From NCBI GenBank assembly GCA_018818235.1, contig JAHISE010000027.1:1-6314 (forward strand): a DNA stretch of 6,314 nucleotides. Reading direction: 5' to 3'. Numbering within the stretch: position 1 is the first letter of the stretch; each line of letters begins with the position of its first letter. A program made the translations under genes and the position numbers. The notes beneath the pieces are model-generated. The model was not told the origin of the DNA. It worked only from the letters and a program-made list of their open reading frames with translations, and did not search any database. Positions 1-4,371 of this stretch are shown here, in pieces. The stretch is from Patescibacteria group bacterium. GTDB lineage: Bacteria; Patescibacteriota; Gracilibacteria; Peribacterales; Peribacteraceae.

Positions 1-1
1 A

Positions 2-316
2 CCCTTAGATACTCCCGATGCAGACCCACCTTTAGATCCCCCCGCTGGTCCCGATGCAGATCCACCCTTAGATACTCCCGATGCAGACCCACCTTTAGAT
101 CCCCCCGCTGGTCCCGATGCAGATCCACCCTTAGATACTCCCGATGCAGACCCACCTTTAGATCCTCCAGATGGTCCTAATGCAGATCCACCATTAAATC
201 CTCCTGATGCAGACCCATCCTTGAATCCTCCAGATGGTCCTAATGCAGATGATCCACTAAGAACTCCAACAGGACCTGATGCGGATTCTCCGCTTAGAAC
301 TCCAGATGCCGATGAT
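2..316 (+). repeat. 63-bp coding tandem repeat, five copies
   Basis: Copies start at 2, 65, 128, 191 and 254. Copies 1 and 2 are identical over all 63 bp. Copy 3 shares its first 39 bp exactly and then changes (Pro-Ala-Gly-Pro-Asp becomes Pro-Asp-Gly-Pro-Asn). Copies 4 and 5 are increasingly divergent at DNA level but keep the 21-codon length. The identical copies at the left edge suggest recent expansion toward the 5' side, so more copies probably lie outside the window and the array length may vary between strains. Confidence 0.9.
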
Positions 317-370
317 CCATTTACAAGAAGAAATAATGATGATGATCCTGATATAAATGGATTAACTTAA
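2..370 (+). CDS. C-terminal part of an acidic Pro/Asp-rich tandem-repeat protein (5' end outside window)
   Basis: An open frame enters at the left edge and ends at TAA 368-370, giving 122 residues without a start. I do not recognise a family. The protein is almost entirely a repeat built from a 9-residue module (PLDTPDADP) alternating with a 12-residue module (PLDPPAGPDADP), with Asp, Pro, Ala, Leu and Gly dominating. Moving toward the C-terminus the repeats decay: Asp after PL becomes Asn, then Arg (PLRTP), and the order of the last two modules is reversed. The tail (FTRRNNDDDPDINGLT) has two Arg and a run of Asp. No membrane segment, signal or catalytic motif is visible in this part. Such acidic Pro-rich repeats are usually disordered, extended, often surface or extracellular spacers; that role is inference. 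The regular codon phase over all copies and the 63-bp (21-codon) period support real coding. Confidence 0.75.
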   Translation, partial: PLDTPDADPPLDPPAGPDADPPLDTPDADPPLDPPAGPDADPPLDTPDADPPLDPPDGPNADPPLNPPDADPSLNPPDGPNADDPLRTPTGPDADSPLRTPDADDPFTRRNNDDDPDINGLT

Positions 371-414
371 AAAAGGACGGTTGTTCAATGCTAAGTAGCA
401 CTGAGCCGCCCTTT
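369..414 (-). terminator. Rho-independent terminator of membrane protein gene P1
   Basis: Read on the minus strand: AAAGGGCGG (414-406) pairs with CCGTCCTTT (380-372), with one G-U wobble. An inner stem pairs TCAGTGC with GCATTGA, again with a G-U, around a 6-nt loop, and a run of six U follows (374-369). On the + strand the same positions give A-C mismatches, so the structure is built for minus-strand transcription. Its U tract overlaps the TAA of the + strand repeat gene, so the two convergent genes share this site; it may also stop the + transcript weakly. Confidence 0.8.
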
Positions 415-443
415 AATTCGGTCAATAGTTACGGTACTCCTTT

Positions 444-968
444 TCAAATTGGGTCGACTTGGATTTCCTGACTGATTCCAACACTTCGGTTGTTGACGAA
501 CCAGGCCTTAAGTATTTTGCCGGGTTTATCTTTAACCTTCTTAGTGGACTTGTGGACCAGTTTCCTCGATCCGCCATCGAACTGGACGACAAGCAATACA
601 TCGCTTTCAGGTGCATGCGCACCGGAGACATCGACGTTTGTGCCGTCACGAACGATTTTGGTGGCATCAGGCGGAGCGTGTGTTGCGACCGACAGAGGCT
701 GTGGTGCAGTTTGTTGCTGTACCGCCACCCGACGTATGGGTGGATGCTGCACTGCCGGCTGACTTGTTTGTGTCGGACTACTATGTCTCCAGCGATGATA
801 GGAATCTATCGGTGAAGTGACATAGCTCCACAGTGCAACGATGAGCACTGTAATGACGCACAAAGTCAAAACCAAGATTCGTTTGCCGACTCCACTTGTG
901 CCGGCAACAAGAACTCCAATAGCAAGTGCTATCAGCACACCAGCGAAAATCTCTCCGAAACTGAACAT
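444..968 (-). CDS. Two-helix membrane protein with conserved C-terminal domain, paralogue P1 (unknown family)
   Basis: This 174-residue protein is not recognised. I chose ATG 968-966 because it follows AGGAGG at 980-975 with 6 nt spacing and matches the start of paralogue P2; the longer frame to 1037 would translate the leader hairpin. Residues ~5-23 and ~30-50 are hydrophobic helices separated by a short loop with Lys-Arg, which by the positive-inside rule puts both termini outside the membrane (inference). Residues ~53-93 are a Pro/Gln/Ser/His-rich linker. Residues ~94-170 form a domain shared with P2, including VATHxPPDA, IVR, VDV, AH, FxxGxRK, AWxV and ISxxxEI. It has its own promoter, leader and terminator, so it is a one-gene transcription unit. 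Base composition looks richer in G+C than the AT-rich toxin-antitoxin region nearby. No enzyme motif is seen; an envelope-anchored binding or structural protein is possible but unproven. Confidence 0.8.
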   Translation of the reverse strand: MFSFGEIFAGVLIALAIGVLVAGTSGVGKRILVLTLCVITVLIVALWSYVTSPIDSYHRWRHSSPTQTSQPAVQHPPIRRVAVQQQTAPQPLSVATHAPPDATKIVRDGTNVDVSGAHAPESDVLLVVQFDGGSRKLVHKSTKKVKDKPGKILKAWFVNNRSVGISQEIQVDPI

Positions 969-1066
969 GCTTGTCCTCCTGCCCTTATGGGCAATAGTGA
1001 AATTTGAAGTGCCGTATGTTAAGCACGTAGGCAACAAGCCTAGGTGCTAATTTGTTAAAGACCGTA
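969..1066 (-). promoter_or_regulatory. Structured 5' leader of P1 (two hairpins plus strong ribosome binding site)
   Basis: Transcription probably starts near TACGGTCTTT (1066-1057). The leader then holds hairpin A (1047-1023; GCAC and TAGGC arms, one mismatch, loop UUGUU) and a second TACGG (1016-1012). A conserved pyrimidine-rich stretch follows, then hairpin B (992-981; GCCC-AUAA-GGGC) placed directly against AGGAGG, and the ATG at 968. The same order of elements precedes P2. Hairpin B is close enough to the Shine-Dalgarno to influence translation initiation; that effect is inference. Confidence 0.65.
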
Positions 1067-1071
1067 ATGAT

Positions 1072-1119
1072 ATTATAGCTCTAAAAGACTATAAAGCAAG
1101 TATTATAGTAATATGTCAA
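1072..1119 (-). promoter_or_regulatory. Promoter of P1
   Basis: On the minus strand TTGCTT (1099-1094), a 16-nt spacer and a perfect TATAAT (1077-1072) precede the conserved TACGG start region by 5 nt. A TTGACA lies 14 nt upstream of the -35 (1119-1114). The P2 promoter has the same TTGACA-N14-TTGCWT-N16/17-TATAAT-N5-TACGGTCTTT layout, which strengthens the call. TTGACA is too far from TATAAT to be its -35 and has no convincing shared -10 of its own, so it may be an upstream regulatory site. Confidence 0.65.
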
Positions 1120-1143
1120 GTTTCTTGAATTTAAGCAAACAAC

Positions 1144-1190
1144 AAAAAAAGGGCGGTAATTCAATGCATCGCTGCACTGAGCCGCCCTTT
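1144..1190 (-). terminator. Rho-independent terminator of membrane protein gene P2
   Basis: On the minus strand AAAGGGCGG (1190-1182) pairs perfectly with CCGCCCTTT (1156-1148). An inner CTCAGTGC/GCATTGA stem lies inside it, and seven U follow (1150-1144). It lies about 41 nt after the P2 stop and nearly copies the P1 terminator, including the wobble in the inner stem. It also separates P2 from the P1 promoter immediately downstream. Confidence 0.85.
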
Positions 1191-1231
1191 ACGGGCCTTT
1201 CGTAAGTGGTCTCCTTTCAGAAAGTGTTGCA

Positions 1232-1795
1232 CTACGCACTCGGGGACACGGCATCGATCTCCGTTGGGTAGGAGATGCTTTTGCCGTTCTCATCGACATA
1301 CCATGCGGTGATGGGTTTGTCGGGGGCTGAGTCATTCAATGAGTTCGTGTGTTTGGTAAGCGTTTTGCGCTCACCATCCTTGAACTCAATGACCAGATAC
1401 TTTCCCTCTTCGGGGTGAGCATCTGTGACGTCAACCTTGCCGTCCTTGCGGACAATGAAACTTGCGTCCGGAGGAGTGTGAGTGGCAACGGTTTGGACTT
1501 GAGTTGCAGCCGGAGTTGGCTGCGGTTCTTCGTACAGTGCTGCAGAAGGTTGTTGTTGCGCATTTCTGTGGTTCTGCGCTGCCGTTTGTACGGATTGGAC
1601 AGTCGTACCCCAGAATGTGTCAGCAGCAGTTGAAAACTCGATCCAGAACCTTCCTGTTAAAACGAATGCAACCGCCAAAGCGGCATGCACCAGTTTTGTT
1701 TTCCAACCTGGATTCAGAAAATCAACCAGCCACGAACTTACGAGTACCGCCACAACAATCGCTCCAATCAGTGTAAGTGCTCCAAAACTAACCAT
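1232..1795 (-). CDS. Two-helix membrane protein with conserved C-terminal domain, paralogue P2 (unknown family)
   Basis: This 187-residue protein starts at ATG 1795-1793, preceded by GGGAGG (1806-1801) with 5 nt spacing; the open frame extends to 1840, but that would translate the leader. Hydrophobic helices span ~5-24 and ~35-52, with Lys-rich loop residues (WKTK) between them, suggesting an N-out/C-out hairpin. Residues ~57-102 are an Ala/Gln/Pro/Thr-rich linker, and ~103-180 are the C-terminal domain shared with P1. Common residues include VATHxPPDA, IVR, VDV, AH, E, LV, F, G-x-RK, K-x-T, AW-x-V, IS and EI. The membrane and linker parts are much less alike than the C-terminal domain, so that domain carries the constrained function. 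The family is unrecognised. Promoter, leader and terminator also match P1, so the two are likely a tandem duplication of the whole cassette. Confidence 0.8.
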   Translation of the reverse strand: MVSFGALTLIGAIVVAVLVSSWLVDFLNPGWKTKLVHAALAVAFVLTGRFWIEFSTAADTFWGTTVQSVQTAAQNHRNAQQQPSAALYEEPQPTPAATQVQTVATHTPPDASFIVRKDGKVDVTDAHPEEGKYLVIEFKDGERKTLTKHTNSLNDSAPDKPITAWYVDENGKSISYPTEIDAVSPSA

Positions 1796-1894
1796 CTTGT
1801 CCTCCCGCCCTTTTGGGCAAAATTGAGAAACTCGAACCACCGTACTCTTATCGCAAATGCACCAAGCATTTGCGCAGAAGTGTAAAAGACCGTA
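1796..1894 (-). promoter_or_regulatory. Structured 5' leader of P2 (two hairpins plus strong ribosome binding site)
   Basis: The order matches the P1 leader: TACGGTCTTT (1894-1885), hairpin A (1874-1852), TACGG (1844-1840), a conserved TTC/TTTC pyrimidine stretch, hairpin B (1818-1807; GCCC-AAAA-GGGC), GGGAGG and ATG. Hairpin A is a perfect 9-bp stem CGCAAATGC/GCATTTGCG with loop UUGGU. Its stem sequence is unrelated to that of P1 (GCAC..TAGGC), yet the position, 5-nt loop size and UUG at the loop start are kept. Conservation of pairing without conservation of bases is what a functional RNA structure predicts. Confidence 0.65.
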
Positions 1895-1899
1895 CTTTA

Positions 1900-1948
1900 A
1901 TTATACAAATAAAAAGCTCCCAATGCAAGAAAATAACAAATCTGTCAA
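1900..1948 (-). promoter_or_regulatory. Promoter of P2
   Basis: On the minus strand TTGCAT (1928-1923), a 17-nt spacer and TATAAT (1905-1900) are followed after 5 nt by TACGGTCTTT. TTGACA (1948-1943) lies 14 nt upstream of the -35, exactly as in the P1 promoter. The sequence between the boxes is not conserved, so the shared boxes are likely functional rather than only recent copies. Confidence 0.7.
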
Positions 1949-2010
1949 GTACCAAAATACACACCCAAAACCACTAAATTAGCCCCAAATACCTCCTTTT
2001 CGCTCAAACA

Positions 2011-2053
2011 AGCCATTATCTGGCATATAAAGATTTTGGCTTATAATAGCCAA
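2011..2053 (+). promoter_or_regulatory. Possible promoter with operator-like dyads upstream of mntA-hepT
   Basis: A perfect TATAAT (2042-2047) is exactly framed by TTGGCT (2036-2041) and AGCCAA (2048-2053), a 6-bp-arm dyad around the -10. A second dyad with the same half-site lies upstream, GCCA (2012-2015) and TGGC (2021-2024). No good -35 is seen at 16-18 nt. The arrangement would suit a repressor covering the promoter of the toxin-antitoxin genes, but the regulator is not identified. Confidence 0.4.
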
Positions 2054-2088
2054 TAAATAGCTGTATACTGCATTCAGATCAGATTCCA

Positions 2089-2097
2089 TGCTACAAT
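2089..2097 (+). promoter_or_regulatory. Possible extended -10 giving a near-leaderless mntA transcript
   Basis: TGCTACAAT (TGn plus a -10-like hexamer) ends 9 nt before the mntA ATG, and no Shine-Dalgarno lies between. A start 6-8 nt after the hexamer would give a transcript with almost no leader. An equivalent TGGTACAAT stands 6 nt before purN. Confidence 0.3.
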
Positions 2098-2106
2098 AAT
2101 TTTGCT

Positions 2107-2406
2107 ATGAAAAGCTCGCAAATTCATTCACAGATAAGCAAAGCTATTAAAAAATTACCTCAAAAACATACCATACGTTCGGTCAGGCTTTTTGGTTCAA
2201 TGCAGTCGGGTAAAGCGAACAATAATAGTGATATAGACCTGTTGGTTGAGTTTGCAACTCCGGTAGGATATTTCGAGGTTATTAGGATGGAAAACTATCT
2301 AAAAGAACATCTCGGTAGGGATGTTGACTTTGTTACAAAAAAAGAATTAAGCCCGTATATTCGCGATTCGATTTTGGAGGCTTCTGAAATTGTATATGAG
2401 GGATAA
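2107..2406 (+). CDS. mntA: MntA-type nucleotidyltransferase antitoxin
   Basis: The 99-residue product is a minimal nucleotidyltransferase (MNT). The signature is visible as FGS at 29-31, then SDIDLLVEF at 41-49, where Asp42 and Asp44 would bind metal. A third acidic residue is Asp74 in RDVDFV. The usual Arg of GSxARG is replaced (GSMQSG), which is tolerated in the family. In characterised MntA/HepT pairs the MNT protein transfers AMP to a tyrosine in the toxin's RX4HXY motif and so inactivates it; that tyrosine is present in the partner here. The coding region overlaps hepT by 17 nt, indicating one transcript and coupled translation. The ATG at 2107 has no Shine-Dalgarno. Length is typical of the family. 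Confidence 0.88.
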   Translation: MKSSQIHSQISKAIKKLPQKHTIRSVRLFGSMQSGKANNNSDIDLLVEFATPVGYFEVIRMENYLKEHLGRDVDFVTKKELSPYIRDSILEASEIVYEG

Positions 2407-2740
2407 TCATTTGCTAGTCAGGCATATGCTGGATGCCATTGAAAAGATAAATAAGTATCTTGGAGAAGTGTCTTTTGAAGAATTTGCCAGCAATGATTTG
2501 CTTTTGGATGCTGTTGTTCGCGAGTGTGAGATTATCGGAGAAGCTGCTGCAGGATTGGATGAAGATGTCAAAGCTCTTGAATTAGAAATACCGTGGCAGG
2601 AAATTATTGGAATGCGAAACCGTCTGGTACATGAATATTTTAATGTTAATGAAGAAATTGTCTGGAAAACTTGCAAAGATGATATGCCACAATTAAAGTT
2701 AGCTCTCGAAGAGCTTTTTCAAAAGATTAATAACAACTAA
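2390..2740 (+). CDS. hepT: HepT-type HEPN (DUF86) ribonuclease toxin
   Basis: The 116-residue, mostly helical protein matches the HEPN/DUF86 family. The active motif RNRLVHEYF gives Arg76, His81 and Tyr83 (RX4HXY): Arg and His for RNA cleavage, and Tyr as the expected AMP acceptor for MntA. The other family hallmark, RECEIIGEAA at 44-53, is intact. All key residues are present, so the toxin should be active. GGAGG (2376-2380) lies 9 nt before ATG 2390, while family members usually begin MRD, which would favour the in-frame ATG at 2396; I kept 2390 because of the spacing. It lies 7 nt upstream of carA on the same strand, so read-through into carA is likely. Confidence 0.9.
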   Translation: MYMRDNHLLVRHMLDAIEKINKYLGEVSFEEFASNDLLLDAVVRECEIIGEAAAGLDEDVKALELEIPWQEIIGMRNRLVHEYFNVNEEIVWKTCKDDMPQLKLALEELFQKINNN

Positions 2741-2747
2741 TATTTAC

Positions 2748-3893
2748 ATGATTAAACTGGTATTACAGGATGGCACTCAGTTCTCAGGCCAGTCCTTTGG
2801 TTCAACAAATGACATATCAGGAGAAGTCGTATTTAACACAGGAATGGCCGGATATGTGGAGAGCCTTACAGATCCAAGTTACAGAGGTCAGATTCTAGTC
2901 TTCACATATCCATTAATTGGTAATTATGGCGTTCCAAGTGGAGACGTTAACGAATGGGGATTCAGTAAGAACTTCGAGAGTGAGGCGATTCATGTAAGGG
3001 GAGTAATTGTTGCACAGGAAAGCAGGGACTTTAGTCATTTTAATGCAGTCAGTTCACTACATAATTGGATGGAACATCACGGGATTCCGGGGATTACTGG
3101 GGTGGATACGAGGGCGTTGACTAAGAAGCTTCGGGAACACGGTGTTATGTTAGGTCGTATTATACAATGTCAGGATTCGGAATCCACCTTCGGCCGGAAT
3201 CCGGAAGTGGATATAGAGGATCCGAACCTTTTGAATTTAGTTGCGGAGGTTAGTTGTAAAGAAGTTAAGACGTATAAGTCGAATGTCGAAAGTCGAAAGT
3301 CGAATGTCAACACAGTTGTGGTTTTTGACTGTGGAATTAAAAACAATATTTTGCGATCGTTTTTGAAGCGTGGAGTAACGGTTCACAGATTACCTTGGAA
3401 CTTTGATCTCGATGCTTCTGATCTTGAATATGATGCTGTGTTTATAAGCAACGGTCCGGGGGATCCTAAGATGTGTAAAGAGACCATTGCACAAGTTGGA
3501 AAAGCGATCGAGAAGGGGATTCCAACTTTTGGAATTTGTTTGGGTACACAAATACTTGCACTTGCGATTGGTGGGGATACGTATAAATTGAAATATGGAC
3601 ATCGTGGTGTGAATCAGCCTTGCCTTGAGATTCGGAATCCACCTTCGGCCGGAATCCGGGATGCGGATAATGGTCAAAAATGTCTCATTACAAGTCAAAA
3701 TCATGGCTTTGCGGTAGATGAAAAGAGCTTACCAAGTGATTGGAGAGTGTGGTTTACCAATGCGAATGATGGAACGGTGGAGGGGATCAAGCATGAGTCA
3801 GGAAAGTTCTTTGCTGTTCAATTTCATCCGGAGGCAACGCCGGGTCCGGAGGATGCGGATTACCTGTTCGATAGTTTTTTGTCGGTTATCTAG
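2748..3893 (+). CDS. carA: Carbamoyl-phosphate synthase small (glutaminase) subunit
   Basis: CarA hydrolyses glutamine and passes ammonia to CarB for carbamoyl phosphate, the precursor of pyrimidines and arginine. The N-terminal CPSase domain (about 1-135) is clear from GEVVFNTGMAGYVESLTDPSY, and Gly-Val-Asp-Thr-Arg precedes the linker. The class I glutamine amidotransferase domain has nucleophile Cys264 in FGICLGTQ (Thr replaces the more common His after Gly) and the His360/Glu362 pair in FHPE. Also present are NGPGDP and SQNHGFAVDE. At 381 residues it is close to the ~382 of E. coli CarA, but the spacing between Cys and His is larger. The extra residues fall at a 31-bp repeat, and another repeat sits in the interdomain linker. 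The ATG follows hepT by 7 nt without a Shine-Dalgarno. carB is not in the window. Confidence 0.96.
   Translation: MIKLVLQDGTQFSGQSFGSTNDISGEVVFNTGMAGYVESLTDPSYRGQILVFTYPLIGNYGVPSGDVNEWGFSKNFESEAIHVRGVIVAQESRDFSHFNAVSSLHNWMEHHGIPGITGVDTRALTKKLREHGVMLGRIIQCQDSESTFGRNPEVDIEDPNLLNLVAEVSCKEVKTYKSNVESRKSNVNTVVVFDCGIKNNILRSFLKRGVTVHRLPWNFDLDASDLEYDAVFISNGPGDPKMCKETIAQVGKAIEKGIPTFGICLGTQILALAIGGDTYKLKYGHRGVNQPCLEIRNPPSAGIRDADNGQKCLITSQNHGFAVDEKSLPSDWRVWFTNANDGTVEGIKHESGKFFAVQFHPEATPGPEDADYLFDSFLSVI
3174..3204 (+). repeat. 31-bp exact repeat inside carA, copy 1
   Basis: This copy is identical over 31 bp to 3629-3659. It starts on codon position 1 and encodes DSESTFGRNP. It contains two GGAATCC heptamers 17 nt apart (start to start), and the second is flanked by CCGG on both sides. 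It falls in the poorly conserved stretch between the N-terminal domain and the amidotransferase domain. Confidence 0.85.
3278..3312 (+). repeat. Heptanucleotide tandem repeat in the carA linker
   Basis: Five 7-nt units run in tandem: GTCGAAT, GTCGAAA, GTCGAAA, GTCGAAT and GTCAACA. They encode Ser/Lys/Glu/Arg/Asn-rich residues (KSNVESRKSNVN) just before VVVFDCG, in the flexible link between the two CarA domains. A change of one unit would shift the frame, so copy number should be constrained. Confidence 0.8.
3629..3659 (+). repeat. 31-bp exact repeat inside carA, copy 2
   Basis: This is the same 31 bp as 3174-3204 but begins on codon position 3, so it is read in another frame and encodes IRNPPSAGIR. 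It lies between the nucleophile Cys and the SQNHGF motif, where E. coli CarA has a shorter loop, consistent with insertion of a coding repeat into a tolerant surface loop. Confidence 0.85.
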
Positions 3894-3899
3894 TCCGCA

Positions 3900-3942
3900 A
3901 TATACCTCACCCCCGGCCCCTCTCCTTTAGGAGAGGGGAGCT
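3900..3942. repeat. Left 43-bp terminal inverted repeat of the DUF559 unit
   Basis: This is a perfect 43-bp inverted match to 4372-4414. It consists of an outer tail (ATATACCTCACCCCCGG) and an inner palindrome with 10-bp arms CCCCTCTCCT/AGGAGAGGGG separated by TT (3917-3938), then AGCT. It begins 6 nt after the carA stop. The hairpin may also terminate carA transcription, although no U tract follows. Confidence 0.95.
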
Positions 3943-4008
3943 TCGTTATTGGTGTGTTTGGATGTATACTGCTTTACTTTGCAAAATTTGAATCACATCT
4001 ATGGCTCA

Positions 4009-4368
4009 ATGAATATGGCTCGTTATCTACGAAGCAGAGAGACTGAGGCAGAAAAATTACTGTGGAATAGATTGAGAGGTCGTAAGTGTTATGGGCTTAA
4101 GTTTCGTCGGCAAGTTCCAATTGATAAGTATGTTGTTGATTTTTTGTGTTATGAAAGAAAGTTAATTGTTGAATTAGATGGCTACATGCATTCATGGAGA
4201 AGGAAGAAGGATGCTCGTCGTGATAGAAATCTTATGCAAAAGGGATTCAGAATTATTAGATTTCCAAATAGTCAAGTATTGAATTCTATAAAAAAAGTAC
4301 TAGACACAATTGCCATCGAGAGCGGAGTTCCCCTTTCTACTCCAGAGATGGGTTCGATTTCTCAATAG
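4009..4368 (+). CDS. DUF559 endonuclease-like protein (PD-(D/E)XK fold)
   Basis: The product is ~119 residues from ATG 4009 (ATG 4015 is equally possible; the open frame reaches TTG 3949, but the residues before 4009 do not look like the family). Family landmarks appear in order: ARYLRSRETEAEKLLWNRLR, then GLKFRRQVPIDKYVVDFLC, KLIVELDGYMH, and a D-x-x-RD...KGFRIIRFPNSQV segment. The Asp of VVDF and the Glu of VELDG are the expected metal ligands of a PD-(D/E)XK/Vsr-like nuclease, and both are intact. The last ~17 residues look like an unconserved tail. No Shine-Dalgarno is seen. DUF559 proteins are poorly characterised; DNA cleavage or nicking is inferred from the fold. Its position between inverted repeats suggests it acts on those repeats or spreads them. 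Confidence 0.85.
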   Translation: MNMARYLRSRETEAEKLLWNRLRGRKCYGLKFRRQVPIDKYVVDFLCYERKLIVELDGYMHSWRRKKDARRDRNLMQKGFRIIRFPNSQVLNSIKKVLDTIAIESGVPLSTPEMGSISQ

Positions 4369-4371
4369 CAG

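Noticed and set aside
2..316. CRISPR array
   Set aside because: The repeats are directly adjacent without unique spacers, keep a codon phase throughout and encode a repetitive protein.
459..1050. Open frames on the + strand opposite P1 (118, 90, 69 and 69 codons)
   Set aside because: Composition is odd (many Cys, Trp, Arg), there is no ribosome site, and they are antisense to a well-supported gene.
1336..1885. Several open frames of 66-104 codons on either strand across the P2 gene and leader
   Set aside because: They lie in other frames of P2, lack ribosome sites, and have no recognisable domain; P2 itself is supported by a paralogue, a Shine-Dalgarno, a promoter and a terminator.
3390..3704. 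104-codon minus-strand frame within carA
   Set aside because: Antisense shadow of the conserved amidotransferase domain.
3949..4008. N-terminal extension of the DUF559 protein from TTG 3949
   Set aside because: The 20 extra residues do not resemble DUF559 N-termini, which begin close to the ARxLR...TxAEKLLW segment, and there is no ribosome site at 3949.
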